Shown: positions 27,375 to 36,852, counted from the first letter of the stretch. The stretch: DNA of 64,000 bases from Hyphomicrobiaceae bacterium (GCA_041397645.1 JAWKWE010000004.1:1240001-1304000), one strand, 5' to 3'. A program made the numbers and translations. Notes: generated by a model not told the origin, from the letters alone.

Positions 27375-29051
27375 GTGTCCGTCAAGTCTGACATTGAAAT
27401 TGCACGCGAAGCCAAACAGCAGCCGATTGCCGATGTGGCCGCCAAGGTTGGCATCCCTGCCGAAGCGCTCATCCCATATGGATGGACCAAGGCGAAGGTT
27501 TCCTTCGATTACATCAATAAAATTCAGGGCAACAAAGACGGCAAACTGATCCTGGTGACCGCCATCAGCCCGACGCCGGCGGGCGAGGGCAAGACAACGA
27601 CCACCGTGGGTTTATCCGATGGCCTCAACCACATCGGAAAAAAGGCGATTGCCGCATTGCGCGAGCCCTCCCTTGGGCCTTGCTTCGGCGTGAAGGGCGG
27701 CGCGGCAGGCGGCGGCTATGCGCAGGTCGTGCCGATGGAGGACATCAACCTCCATTTCACGGGCGACTTTCACGCGATTACAAGCGCGCACAATCTGCTG
27801 GCTGCGATGCTCGACAATCATATTTATTGGGGTAACGCGCTCGGCATCGATCAGCGCCGCGTCCAGTACAAGCGCGTGCTCGATATGAACGATCGCGCGC
27901 TGCGCTCCATCGTCAATTCTCTGGGCGGCGTGTCAAATGGCTTCCCGCGTCAGGACGGCTTCGACATCACCGTCGCGTCGGAGGTGATGGCGATTTTGTG
28001 CCTCTCCAAGGATCTCAAGGATCTGGAGACGCGGCTCGGAAACATCATCGTGGCCTATTCGCGCGACAAGAAGCCCATTCGAGCGCGCGATCTGAAGGCC
28101 GACGGCGCTATGACCGTGTTGCTGAAAGATGCTTTGCAGCCAAACATGGTGCAGACACTGGAGAACAATCCGGTGTTCATCCACGGTGGACCATTCGCTA
28201 ACATTGCGCATGGCTGCAACTCGGTGCTCGCGACCAAGACGGCTTTGAAGCTCGCCGACTACGTTGTGACCGAGGCCGGTTTCGGCGCTGACCTTGGCGC
28301 TGAGAAGTTCTTCGATATCAAGTGCCGCAAGGCGGGCATTGCGCCTTCGGCCGTTGTCATCGTTGCGACGGTGCGCGCGCTCAAGATGCACGGTGGCGTC
28401 GCCAAAGACGACCTGAAGAACGAAAACGCGGCTGCAGTCGCCAAGGGTTGCGACAACCTCAAGCGGCACATCGAGAACGTCAACAAGTTCGGCGTTCCGG
28501 CTGTGGTTGCGGTGAACAAGTTCATCACCGACACGGACGCCGAGATTGCTGAAGTAATGAAAGCAGCAGAGAGCATGGGCACTAAAGCATTCATGTGCAC
28601 GCACTGGGCCGACGGTGGCAAAGGGACAGAGGGACTTGCAAAGCACGTCGTCGAGGTCATTGCTGAAGGTAAGGCGAATTTCAAGCCGCTCTATCCCGAC
28701 GAGATGCCGCTCAAGGAAAAGGTCCGCACCATCGCCAAGGAAATCTACCGCGCCGCGGATATTTCTTGCGACGGCTCGGTGGAGACCCAGTTTAAGGATC
28801 TTGAGGCGGCAGGTTTTGGAAATCTGCCCGTTTGCATGGCTAAGACCCAGTATTCGTTCTCGACCGACCCCAGCAAGCGCGGCGCGCCGACCGGCCATAT
28901 CGTGCCGATCCGCGAACTTCGACTTTCGGCGGGTGCGGAATTCGTTGTGGTGGTTACCGGCGAGATCATGACCATGCCGGGCTTGCCCAAGGTTCCGTCA
29001 GCCGATTCGATCCGTTTGGACGATAAAGGTCTCATACAGGGCCTGTTCTGA
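27375..29051 (+). CDS. ftfL: Formate-tetrahydrofolate ligase
   Basis: 558 residues from the GTG at 27375, preceded by GGAGG ten bases upstream, matching the family's usual length. It joins formate to tetrahydrofolate using ATP, giving 10-formyl-H4F for the serine cycle and purine synthesis. The P-loop-like PTPAGEGKTTT, the EPSLGPCFGVKGGA block and VRALKMHGG are all in place. It acts as a soluble tetramer by family. In serine-cycle methylotrophs it sets the flow of formate into assimilation, which agrees with the other C1 genes in this window. A strong terminator follows directly. The symbol fhs is an alternative. Confidence 0.96.
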   Translation: MSVKSDIEIAREAKQQPIADVAAKVGIPAEALIPYGWTKAKVSFDYINKIQGNKDGKLILVTAISPTPAGEGKTTTTVGLSDGLNHIGKKAIAALREPSLGPCFGVKGGAAGGGYAQVVPMEDINLHFTGDFHAITSAHNLLAAMLDNHIYWGNALGIDQRRVQYKRVLDMNDRALRSIVNSLGGVSNGFPRQDGFDITVASEVMAILCLSKDLKDLETRLGNIIVAYSRDKKPIRARDLKADGAMTVLLKDALQPNMVQTLENNPVFIHGGPFANIAHGCNSVLATKTALKLADYVVTEAGFGADLGAEKFFDIKCRKAGIAPSAVVIVATVRALKMHGGVAKDDLKNENAAAVAKGCDNLKRHIENVNKFGVPAVVAVNKFITDTDAEIAEVMKAAESMGTKAFMCTHWADGGKGTEGLAKHVVEVIAEGKANFKPLYPDEMPLKEKVRTIAKEIYRAADISCDGSVETQFKDLEAAGFGNLPVCMAKTQYSFSTDPSKRGAPTGHIVPIRELRLSAGAEFVVVVTGEIMTMPGLPKVPSADSIRLDDKGLIQGLF

Positions 29052-29075
29052 GGCCTTTGGCGTGAAGCTGTCATG

Positions 29076-29110
29076 CGGGGCGGACCATGCACGGTCCGCC
29101 CCGTTTTCTG
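29076..29110 (+). terminator. Intrinsic terminator of ftfL
   Basis: Eleven-base perfect stem CGGGGCGGACC (29076-29086) with GGTCCGCCCCG (29093-29103), six-base loop, then TTTTCTGTT. It lies 25 bases after the ftfL stop, so ftfL is transcribed as a single gene. Confidence 0.92.
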
Positions 29111-29168
29111 TTATAGGGACGCCGGGCGCAGCTTCTGATCCGCGCTCCCCGTTCGGAACTCTCAGCTG

Positions 29169-30329
29169 ATGCCCCTTCTTTTCGTGCTCGCGGCGAGTTG
29201 CCTCGTCAGCGCCATGACCATGCGGATCATCGATCCGGTTGTCCCTGCCATCGCGCGCGATCTGTCGATCAGCGCGCAGACGGTCGCGCTATTGGCGTCC
29301 GCATTCACGCTGCCCTATGCGGTCTTCCAGCCTGTTCTGGGATCTCTGGGAGACGCAGTCGGCAAGGCACTCATCATCAAGATCAGTCTCGCCATCGTCA
29401 TCGTGTGCCTTGTCGTTGGCGCGATGGCGCCCAGTATCGATGTGCTGTTCGCCGCCCGCATCGTCGGAGGCGCGGCAGGGGGCGGAATCATTCCTTTGGC
29501 CTTTGCCATGGTCGGTGATCGTTTCGACTTCCAAAATCGTCAGGTGGCACTGTCGCGCCTGCTCGCTGCGATCATCTCAGGGCAACTGTTGGGGTCGATC
29601 GGCTCGGGAGTTCTTGCCAGTTACACCAGCTGGCGCTTTTCGATGGCTGTTGGCGCGGTGTTGGCGGCTGCGGCCCTCGCGCTCACCGTCTGGCAGCTGC
29701 AGCCGCGCACCAAACCGGTGCGTACGCGATTCACGTTGGCCCTTATGCGCGAAGGGTATGCGCAAGTGCTGTCGAACCCACGGGCCGCCGTCTGCTTCAT
29801 GGCGGTGTTCGTGGAGGGCGTTGTGCTATTCGGGCTTTTCCCCTACATCGCGATCCTGTTGGAGGCGCGGGGAGCCGGTGGTCTGCGCGAAGCAGGTTTG
29901 GTGCTGGCCGGGTTCGGCCTTGGCGGTTTTCTTTACACGGCGCTGGTTTCGTCGATCTTGCCGAGGATGGGATTGTTGAATCTCATAAGAGCCGGTGGCG
30001 TGGTTTGCGGCATCGGCTTTTGCGGATTGGCGGTGGGGCTGTCTTGGCCAGCCGAAATGGCGGCTTTTCTGGTCGTGGGCGTTGGATTTTATATGATCCA
30101 TAACTCGCTTCAGACACAGGCCACTGAGCTTGCGCCAAACAATCGTGGGGCGGCGGTGGCCGCGCACGCTTTCTGCTTTTTTCTGGGGCAGGCGGCAGGT
30201 CCGATTATTTACGGCCTATCTCTGCCTGCGCTGGGCTCAACGGCAACGTTGTTCGTGGCTGGCGCAATTGTCGGCGGGCTTGGCTTTGCTACCGCCTGGG
30301 GGCTCATCCGGCGCGGTGTTCCCGCCTGA
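29169..30329 (+). CDS. MFS transporter
   Basis: 386 residues with about twelve hydrophobic spans in two halves and the loop motif LGSLGDAVGKALIIK between spans 2 and 3, a variant of the MFS GxLaDrxGrkxxl signature. This is the general DHA1-like drug/metabolite antiporter layout; the substrate cannot be read. It begins 59 bases after the ftfL terminator and stands alone. ATG start. Confidence 0.85.
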   Translation: MPLLFVLAASCLVSAMTMRIIDPVVPAIARDLSISAQTVALLASAFTLPYAVFQPVLGSLGDAVGKALIIKISLAIVIVCLVVGAMAPSIDVLFAARIVGGAAGGGIIPLAFAMVGDRFDFQNRQVALSRLLAAIISGQLLGSIGSGVLASYTSWRFSMAVGAVLAAAALALTVWQLQPRTKPVRTRFTLALMREGYAQVLSNPRAAVCFMAVFVEGVVLFGLFPYIAILLEARGAGGLREAGLVLAGFGLGGFLYTALVSSILPRMGLLNLIRAGGVVCGIGFCGLAVGLSWPAEMAAFLVVGVGFYMIHNSLQTQATELAPNNRGAAVAAHAFCFFLGQAAGPIIYGLSLPALGSTATLFVAGAIVGGLGFATAWGLIRRGVPA

Positions 30330-30467
30330 GATAAGCCGGCAACGCTCACGAAATTGTTCCAAAGTGCAAGGGCTTTGGATCGGATCATTTGGTCAAAGTC
30401 AACGCTCGCAGCGTCGGTCGCAACTAGAATGGCGCTACACGATTTCCCCGTTGAGATGGAGACGCGG

Positions 30468-30797
30468 ATGACCGGCAGCCAGATTGGACATAATTCGCAA
30501 GGGCAAACCATTCGGATCCAGGTGCGGCTATTCAACTCCCTGTCGCGCTTTACGCAGAATTCGAACTTCCGAGAGGATCTAGAAGTACCCGCCACCGCCT
30601 CGATCGGCGATCTCATCAGTCACTTCAGGTTGCCCATTTCGGATATCTTTCTCGTCTTGCGCAACGGACGCGATATTACGCCCGGCCTCTATCAAGGCGG
30701 TGTCGTCAACACCGAGGTGGGCTTGAACGAGGGAGACGTGATCGCCTTTTCAGGTCCCGTTCCCTACAGCTACGGCTATGGTGCGCCGGTTGTTTGA
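30468..30797 (+). CDS. MoaD/ThiS-like beta-grasp small protein without a C-terminal Gly-Gly
   Basis: 109 residues from the ATG at 30468, with GGAG seven bases upstream; in-frame ATGs at 30429 and 30456 are possible. The core has the ubiquitin-like pattern: VRLFNSLSRF, LEVPATASIGDLISHF, FLVLRNGRD and LNEGDVIAFSGPV. MoaD and ThiS carry sulfur on a terminal Gly-Gly; this protein ends GYGAPVV, so it cannot be a normal sulfur carrier unless trimmed. No moa or thi genes are adjacent. The ATP-grasp/Anbu cassette begins 600 bases downstream on the same strand. Function unknown. Confidence 0.65.
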   Translation: MTGSQIGHNSQGQTIRIQVRLFNSLSRFTQNSNFREDLEVPATASIGDLISHFRLPISDIFLVLRNGRDITPGLYQGGVVNTEVGLNEGDVIAFSGPVPYSYGYGAPVV

Positions 30798-30840
30798 GGC
30801 ACACCTTCGCTCGCTGCTACCACGGGCTGCCAGGGATTGT

Positions 30841-31191
30841 TTAATGGATCGGCGCTTTGAAAATGAAATAGGCCCCCGCAACGATCAGCGAAAAGCCGAT
30901 CACGTGATTGATGGTGAGCGTCTCGCCCAGATAAAGGACGGAGAAGCCGGAGAAGACCAGGAGGGTGATCACCTCCTGCATGGTCTTCAGCTCGGCAACG
31001 CTGTACACGCGCGCCCCCAGCCGATTTGCCGGCACGGCCAGGCAATACTCTAGTAGCGCGATGCTCCAGCTCGCTAGAATGGCGATCCACAACGATGTAG
31101 AGGGGTATTTCAGGTGACCATACCATGCGATGGTCATGAAGATGTTTGACGACACTAGAAGCGCAATAGGAACCAAGTAGGCGCTGGTCAT
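30841..31191 (-). CDS. DUF486 (DMT-like) small membrane protein
   Basis: 116 residues with four hydrophobic spans, starting MTSAYLVPIALL and including the family stretch LEYCLAVPANRLG and LKTMQEVITL near spans 2-3. DUF486 proteins belong to the drug/metabolite transporter superfamily as short four-span units; substrates are unknown. It sits alone, opposite to both neighbours. ATG start. Confidence 0.85.
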   Translation of the reverse strand: MTSAYLVPIALLVSSNIFMTIAWYGHLKYPSTSLWIAILASWSIALLEYCLAVPANRLGARVYSVAELKTMQEVITLLVFSGFSVLYLGETLTINHVIGFSLIVAGAYFIFKAPIH

Positions 31192-31405
31192 GGTCTATCC
31201 TGTGGCAAGAGGCTGCTCTTTAACACGCGCGTGTATTGCCCAGTTCCTGAGCTTGTGTCGAATTCATGGTGAAACTTCGTGCATGATGCTCTTTTTGGGT
31301 GCACGCTTACGCATCCAAATTCAGCTGGGTAGCGCAGAATAGAGCATTTTGCGGCTGGCCCAGGCTTTGCGAGGCGATCGGTGGTAAGGGAAACAGGTGG
31401 AATGG

Positions 31406-32821
31406 ATGGACGCTGCGTTCGATGAAATGAACGGTTTCGGGGAAGGCATTCGCGAACCTTACCGAGCGTTGGCCGAATGGCTTGGTACACAGCGACTGGA
31501 CCACCTCTCTGCGAAAAGTATCGAGGCCGAAACACTCTTCCGGCGTACCGGGATTACTTTCAATGTCTACGGAGCGCAAGAAGCGACCGAGCGGCTCATA
31601 CCATTCGACATCATTCCACGGATCATCTCTAACTCCGAGTGGCGAAAGCTTCAGCAGGGCATTGAGCAGCGGGTGGGCGCGCTCAACGCCTTTATGTACG
31701 ACATTTATCACCGGCAGGAGATCCTGAAAGCCGGACGCGTTCCCTCTGACCTCGTCATCCAGAACTCCGCTTTCGTGCCCGAGATGCTCGGCTGTAATCC
31801 GCCACGGTCCGTCTACAGTCACATCATCGGCATTGATCTGGTTCGTATCGGCCCCGACGAGTTCCGCGTTTTGGAAGACAACACTCGCACTCCCTCCGGC
31901 GTTTCCTACATGCTGGAGAACCGCGAGACCATGCTTCACATGTTCCCCGACCTGTTCAGCCGCAACCGCGTGCTGCCGGTGGAGAACTATCCGGACAATC
32001 TGCTCACGATTCTTGAGTCTGTCGCTCCGGCCAATCTCGATGCTGAGCCCGTCATCGCGCTGCTGACGCCGGGTCGTTACAACAGCGCGTATTATGAACA
32101 CTCCTTCCTTGCCGATCAGATGGGCATCGAACTTGTTGAAGGACGCGATTTGGTCGTCGACAACGGCGTTCTCAATATGAAGACGACGGAAGGCTACAAG
32201 CGCGTCGACGTGCTCTATCGCCGTATCGACGACGACTATCTTGATCCTCTTGTTTTCAACCCCGACTCCATGTTGGGCGTTCCCGGTGTTTTCGACATTT
32301 ATCGTGCGGGCCGCGTCACGCTTGTGAATGCTCCGGGTGCGGGCATTGCAGATGACAAGGCAATTTACAGCTACATTCCGGAGATCATTGAGTTCTACTC
32401 CGGGCGTCCTCCAATTCTGCCCAACGTGGAAACCTACAACTGCCGAATTCCGGACCAGGCCCAATATGTTCTCGACAACATCGAGAAACTGGTCATCAAG
32501 GAGGTCCACGGGTCGGGCGGCTACGGCATGCTGATCGGTCCGGTGGCGTCTTCCGCCGAGATCGAGACGTTTCGCGCCAAACTGAAGGCTCGTCCGGACA
32601 ACTATATCGGGCAACCGACGCTGGCGCTTTCGACGTGTCCAACGCTGGTCGAGGCTGGTTTGTCTCCGCGCCATCTCGATTTGCGGCCCTTTGTTCTGGT
32701 GGGCGATCAGATCCGGCTCGTGCCAGGTGGTCTCACACGGGTCGCCTTGAAAAAAGGGTCACTGGTTGTGAATTCCAGCCAGGGCGGCGGCACGAAAGAC
32801 ACCTGGGTTCTGCAGGATTGA
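31406..32821 (+). CDS. Circularly permuted ATP-grasp type 2 protein (DUF404/DUF407)
   Basis: 471 residues from the ATG at 31406 (GTG at 31397 also possible). The typical blocks are present: FRRTGITFNVYG, RIISNSEWRKLQQGIEQRV, DLVRIGPDEFRVLEDNTRTPSG, VEGRDLVV and KEVHGSGGYGMLIGP with GGGTKDTWVL at the end. These proteins are predicted peptide- or amide-bond-forming ligases. It heads a run of four same-strand genes (alpha-E, transglutaminase-like, Anbu), an arrangement recognised as a conserved cassette proposed to make and process a peptide tag or modified peptide. Cytoplasmic. Substrates are unproven. Confidence 0.9.
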   Translation: MDAAFDEMNGFGEGIREPYRALAEWLGTQRLDHLSAKSIEAETLFRRTGITFNVYGAQEATERLIPFDIIPRIISNSEWRKLQQGIEQRVGALNAFMYDIYHRQEILKAGRVPSDLVIQNSAFVPEMLGCNPPRSVYSHIIGIDLVRIGPDEFRVLEDNTRTPSGVSYMLENRETMLHMFPDLFSRNRVLPVENYPDNLLTILESVAPANLDAEPVIALLTPGRYNSAYYEHSFLADQMGIELVEGRDLVVDNGVLNMKTTEGYKRVDVLYRRIDDDYLDPLVFNPDSMLGVPGVFDIYRAGRVTLVNAPGAGIADDKAIYSYIPEIIEFYSGRPPILPNVETYNCRIPDQAQYVLDNIEKLVIKEVHGSGGYGMLIGPVASSAEIETFRAKLKARPDNYIGQPTLALSTCPTLVEAGLSPRHLDLRPFVLVGDQIRLVPGGLTRVALKKGSLVVNSSQGGGTKDTWVLQD

Positions 32822-32828
32822 GGCTGAA

Positions 32829-33776
32829 ATGCTCGGACGCACGGCGAACGATCTGTATTGGCTGTCGCGCTATGTCGAACGGGCCGAAAACATGGCCCGG
32901 CTTGTCGAAGTGGGATACCGCATCGTACTGCTGCCGCGATCAGATAAGGACTTCCATCAAGAGTGGCGCTCGACGTTGGAGAGCGCGGGATGCTTGCCGG
33001 GATATCTGGCCAAGCACGGCGTATTCGACACGCGCAACGTCATAGATTACATTCTGTTCGACTTGGAAAACCCTTCCAGCGTCGCGGCGTGTCTTCACGC
33101 CGCTCGATCGAATGCGCGTGCTCAACGCACGGCCATCACGCGCGATATGTGGGAGAGCCTGAACGACTCCTGGCTCCACATGTCAAAGTTGAGGCCGTCC
33201 AGCATGACGTCCGACGCGCTGCCAGATTTCCTCGACTGGGTTCGTTCACGTTCCGCACTCTATCGTGGCGCGCTGCTGAATACGATCCTGCGAAACGACA
33301 CGTTCTATTTCAGTCAGCTGGGTACTTTCATCGAGCGTGCCGACAGCACGGCACGCATTCTCGACGTCAAATATTACCACCTGCTGCCGTCCAGCCATCT
33401 CGTCGGCACCAGTCCCGACAATGCGCAGTGGGCCTCAATCCTGAGATCGGTTTCGGCTCATCGCAGCTATCGCTGGGTCTATAAAGACACCTACCGGCCG
33501 TGGAATATCGCAGAGTATCTGATCTTGAACCGTCAGATGCCTCGCTCGCTCCGGGCTTGCTACGACGAGATGGCGAGCGCATTAAACGATCTTGCGCTTT
33601 ACTATGGCCAGCGCCATGCGTGCCATGCCACAGTAGCCGCAACGCGCGACAGATTGATCGAGATCGATGTGGACACCATTTTCCAGAGCGGTCTTCACGA
33701 GTTCGTTCAAGATCTCATTGGGAGAAACAACGCTCTCAGCCTCGAGATATCCGCCGCCTATCATTTCAATGACTAG
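32829..33776 (+). CDS. Alpha-E domain protein (DUF403)
   Basis: 315 residues, all-helical, beginning MLGRTANDLYWLSRYVERAENMARL, the hallmark of the alpha-E family, with the further blocks RSNARAQR, FIERADSTARILDVKYY and LNRQMPRSLRAC. The name comes from its helices rich in conserved Glu; it is thought to work with the ATP-grasp partner, either as a second catalytic unit or as a scaffold. It starts seven bases after the ATP-grasp stop and is clearly co-transcribed. Confidence 0.93.
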   Translation: MLGRTANDLYWLSRYVERAENMARLVEVGYRIVLLPRSDKDFHQEWRSTLESAGCLPGYLAKHGVFDTRNVIDYILFDLENPSSVAACLHAARSNARAQRTAITRDMWESLNDSWLHMSKLRPSSMTSDALPDFLDWVRSRSALYRGALLNTILRNDTFYFSQLGTFIERADSTARILDVKYYHLLPSSHLVGTSPDNAQWASILRSVSAHRSYRWVYKDTYRPWNIAEYLILNRQMPRSLRACYDEMASALNDLALYYGQRHACHATVAATRDRLIEIDVDTIFQSGLHEFVQDLIGRNNALSLEISAAYHFND

Positions 33777-33793
33777 TCTATCCAGGGCGCACG

Positions 33794-34603
33794 ATGCTGG
33801 TCTCGATCTGTCATGTCACACGCTATAAGTATACCGAGACGGCACGCTATAGTGTCCAGTCTTTGCGTTTGACCCCGCCATCATTCGCGGGCCAAAAAGT
33901 TCTATCCTGGAAGATATCCGCTCCGGGTATCGAAAAAGCGACGCGCTTCTTCGATGCATTTTCCAATATCTCTCATCTCATCAGCATCACCGGCGAACAC
34001 TTGGAGATAGAGTGTCGCGCGGAGGGGATTGTTGAGACCGAGGATCGGGCCGGTGTCGTGCGCGGCCTGCAAGATTTCGTGCCGGTCAAGGTGTTTCTGC
34101 GCGAGACGCCGAAGACGGCGGTCGATAGCTCCATTCGTGAACTTGCCTCCCTAACTTCGAACGGAAGCCCGATCGACGGCTTGCACGTTCTCATGAATGC
34201 CATTCGGGATCGCGTTGACTATCAGATCGGCGTGACCGGGCCACACACTTGCGCCGCCGAGGCTCTCGCCGGGGAGCGCGGGGTCTGTCAGGATTTTGCC
34301 CATATCTTTATCGCGGCTGCGCGTGCCGCCGGCATCCCGGCTCGTTACGTCAACGGGTATTTTTTGAGCGGTGCCGATGAGGCGTCCGAAGCCCACCACG
34401 CTTGGGCGGAGGCTTACGTGGAGGGGCTGGGCTGGGTCGGCTTTGATCCAGCCAATCGTATGTGCCCCACCGATCATTATGTCCGCCTGGCCATGGGGCT
34501 TGATGCCGTCTCCGCCGCCCCCATACGCGGAAATCGTCGGGGAGGGTCCGAGGAGGCGCTTGACGTTCTGGTAGAAGTTCAACAAGCAAACAGCCAGCAG
34601 TAG
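33794..34603 (+). CDS. Transglutaminase-like cysteine peptidase
   Basis: 269 residues. The N-terminal beta domain (MLVSICHVTRYKYTETARYS) is the one that usually precedes bacterial transglutaminase-like cores. The catalytic triad is visible: Cys in GERGVCQDFAH, His in SEAHHAWAEAYV and Asp in GWVGFDPANR. These enzymes hydrolyse or transfer amide bonds. It is the third gene of the cassette, 17 bases after the alpha-E gene, and would cut or transfer the product made by the ATP-grasp protein. No signal peptide. Confidence 0.92.
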   Translation: MLVSICHVTRYKYTETARYSVQSLRLTPPSFAGQKVLSWKISAPGIEKATRFFDAFSNISHLISITGEHLEIECRAEGIVETEDRAGVVRGLQDFVPVKVFLRETPKTAVDSSIRELASLTSNGSPIDGLHVLMNAIRDRVDYQIGVTGPHTCAAEALAGERGVCQDFAHIFIAAARAAGIPARYVNGYFLSGADEASEAHHAWAEAYVEGLGWVGFDPANRMCPTDHYVRLAMGLDAVSAAPIRGNRRGGSEEALDVLVEVQQANSQQ

Positions 34604-34627
34604 GCTCTGCCACTCTGGGAGACGGAA

Positions 34628-35374
34628 ATGACGTACGCCGTAGCCATGCGGCTCGACCGCGGGCTGGTGTTTGCCGCGGATACGCGCACCAACGCAGGTG
34701 TGGACAATATCGCGCAATATCGAAAGCTTCATTACTGGTGCAAGAAGGGAGACCGGGTTCTGGTCGTGTTGACCGCCGGTAATCTCGCCGTAACACAATC
34801 GGTGATTTCTCTGTTGAATGAGCAGCTCAGCGCGGCAGTTGGTGATGAGGATGAAGCCCATAACACTCACCTGATGAATGCGCCCAACATGTATCGAGCC
34901 GCGCGCGTCATCGGAGAAGCTGTGCGCGAAGCACGCCGCATTGACGGAGCAGCGCTTGAGGCAAGCCGTGCCGGATTTGCAGCTTCGTTTATTTTCGGCG
35001 GCCAAATTGGAAACGAACGACCGCGGCTGTTTCAGATCTATTCGGAAGGCAATTTCATCGAGGCGACCGATGACACACCGTTTCTTCAGATCGGTGAACA
35101 CAAGTACGGCAAGCCGATCCTCGATCGTGTTGCGCGGTCTGACATGCGCTTGGGCGAAGCAGCCAAGCTGATGTTGTTGTCGTTCGATTCAACATTGCGA
35201 TCGAACCTATCGGTTGGCATGCCCTTGGACATACTCGTCTATGAGCACGACACTCTGGATGTCACACGAGAAAAGCGCATTTTCGCCGATGATGCTTATT
35301 TCAAGAAGCTGTCGGCGTCGTGGTCGGAAGCTCTGCGCTCGGCATTCTCGAAAATCGAGGAATTCAAGGTTTAA
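34628..35374 (+). CDS. Anbu, bacterial proteasome-like Ntn hydrolase
   Basis: 248 residues starting MTYAVAMRLDRGLVFAADTRTNAG. Removing Met exposes Thr, the nucleophile used by proteasome-type Ntn hydrolases. The blocks KLHYWCKKGDRVLVVLTAGNLA, FIFGGQIG and SVGMPLDILVYEHDT are typical of the Anbu (BPH) family, self-assembling rings related to HslV and 20S beta subunits. No ATPase partner is nearby. It is the last gene of the ATP-grasp/alpha-E/transglutaminase cassette, 24 bases after the transglutaminase gene. The target of its peptidase activity is unknown. Confidence 0.93.
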   Translation: MTYAVAMRLDRGLVFAADTRTNAGVDNIAQYRKLHYWCKKGDRVLVVLTAGNLAVTQSVISLLNEQLSAAVGDEDEAHNTHLMNAPNMYRAARVIGEAVREARRIDGAALEASRAGFAASFIFGGQIGNERPRLFQIYSEGNFIEATDDTPFLQIGEHKYGKPILDRVARSDMRLGEAAKLMLLSFDSTLRSNLSVGMPLDILVYEHDTLDVTREKRIFADDAYFKKLSASWSEALRSAFSKIEEFKV

Positions 35375-35550
35375 GCCTGTCGCGCCGCAAAACCTCGTTT
35401 TTCGGTAAATTGCGTATTGAGCGGTTTACAGGCGATTTTGGCTGATCGTGGGGTGCTTGGGCCGCGTAGAGAGGTCTTTTCACGTTGCGGATTAATGTCA
35501 GCTCGGCTAGCGATTGGCGCACTGCGCGAGCGCCTGAGGGAGGATAAAGC

Positions 35551-36852
35551 GTGAAAATCTGCATGATCGGGGCGGGCTATGTCGGGCTGGTCTCTGCAGC
35601 CTGCTTTTCTGAGTTCGGATGGCAGGTGACATGCGTCGATAAGGATCCCAAACGACTGGAAGAGCTGCATGCGGGCCGTTCTCCCATTTACGAGCCTGGG
35701 CTCGATGACCTCATGCAACGCAATATGCAGGCAGGTCGCCTTCAGTTCACGGCGGATCTGGAAGGTGCCGTCAAGGATGCGGCGGTTGTCTTTCTGGCTG
35801 TCGGTACGCCTATGCGCCGCGGCGATGGCTATGCCGACCTCTCGCACGTCTATGCAGCGGTTGAAGAGATTGCGCCGTATCTAAAAAGTTTCATCGTCAT
35901 TACGACGAAATCGACCGTACCCGTCGGTACAAGTCGTGAGATTGAATCGCGCTTGCGCCAACTGCGCCCAGATCTCGATTTCGCAGTCTGTTCCAATCCA
36001 GAATTCTTGCGTGAAGGTTCCGCGATTCAGGACTTTACCCATCCAGACCGCGTCCTCGTGGGTACTGACAGCGAGAAGGCACGCGACGTTCTGGATCGGC
36101 TCTATAAGCCGCTTGCCCTGCGCGGTTCGCCGGTCATGTTCGTCTCCCGCGAATCGGCTGAACTCGCAAAATATGCGGCCAACGCGTTCCTCGCTCTGAA
36201 GATCAGCTTCATCAACGAGGTTGCAGACCTGTGTGAAAGAGTGGGAGCCGATGTGCAAGAGGTTGCCGCTTCGATCGGTAAGGACAGGCGTATCGGAGAC
36301 AAATTTCTCCATCCTGGACCAGGGTACGGCGGCTCTTGTTTTCCAAAGGACGTCTCTGCGCTGATCCGTACGGCACGCGAAAATAAGTCTCCGCTGTCCA
36401 TCATCGAGCAGGTCGAGCGCGTCAATCACGAGCGCAAGATCTCGATGACGGGGCGGATCGAGGAAGCGGTCGGTGGCAGTCTGCGTGGCAAGACCATTGG
36501 CATTCTCGGGGTAACCTTCAAGCCCAACACCGATGATATGCGCGATGCGCCGAGCCTCGTCATCGTGCCGATGTTGCTTGAGCGCGGTGCGCAGGTCCGC
36601 GTGTTCGATCCGCAGGGACGAAAGCAGGCCGAGCCGCTATTGCCCGGCGTGATATGGTGCCAAAGTGCGTTGGATGTGGCGGACGGCGCGGATGCCGTCT
36701 CTATCGTCACCGAATGGAATGAGTTTCGCGCGCTTGATCTCACGGAGATGCGCCGTCGAATGAAGGGCGACGCGCTTGTCGATTTGCGCAACATTTTTCT
36801 TGGCAAGACCGCGCAAGAGGCTGGGCTTGCTTATCGCGGCATTGGGCGATAG
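35551..36852 (+). CDS. ugd: UDP-glucose 6-dehydrogenase
   Basis: 433 residues from a GTG with GAGGGAGGA upstream. It oxidises UDP-glucose to UDP-glucuronate with NAD+. The dinucleotide motif GAGYVGLVSAACF is at the N-terminus; the catalytic Cys lies in GYGGSCFPKD; the C-terminal UDP-binding part has GVTFKPNTDDMRDAPS. It stands alone with its own terminator. Its product is the substrate of the UDP-glucuronate 4-epimerase-type gene at 43.5 kb, so both probably serve capsule, LPS or exopolysaccharide synthesis. Confidence 0.96.
   Translation: MKICMIGAGYVGLVSAACFSEFGWQVTCVDKDPKRLEELHAGRSPIYEPGLDDLMQRNMQAGRLQFTADLEGAVKDAAVVFLAVGTPMRRGDGYADLSHVYAAVEEIAPYLKSFIVITTKSTVPVGTSREIESRLRQLRPDLDFAVCSNPEFLREGSAIQDFTHPDRVLVGTDSEKARDVLDRLYKPLALRGSPVMFVSRESAELAKYAANAFLALKISFINEVADLCERVGADVQEVAASIGKDRRIGDKFLHPGPGYGGSCFPKDVSALIRTARENKSPLSIIEQVERVNHERKISMTGRIEEAVGGSLRGKTIGILGVTFKPNTDDMRDAPSLVIVPMLLERGAQVRVFDPQGRKQAEPLLPGVIWCQSALDVADGADAVSIVTEWNEFRALDLTEMRRRMKGDALVDLRNIFLGKTAQEAGLAYRGIGR

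Noticed and set aside
27933..28898. 321-codon open frame on the minus strand opposite ftfL
   Set aside because: Antisense shadow of a highly conserved enzyme; composition is His/Arg-rich and not protein-like.
31307..32674. 455-codon open frame on the minus strand opposite the ATP-grasp gene
   Set aside because: It mirrors a high-GC coding gene on the other strand, matches no family, and the ATP-grasp protein is unmistakable.
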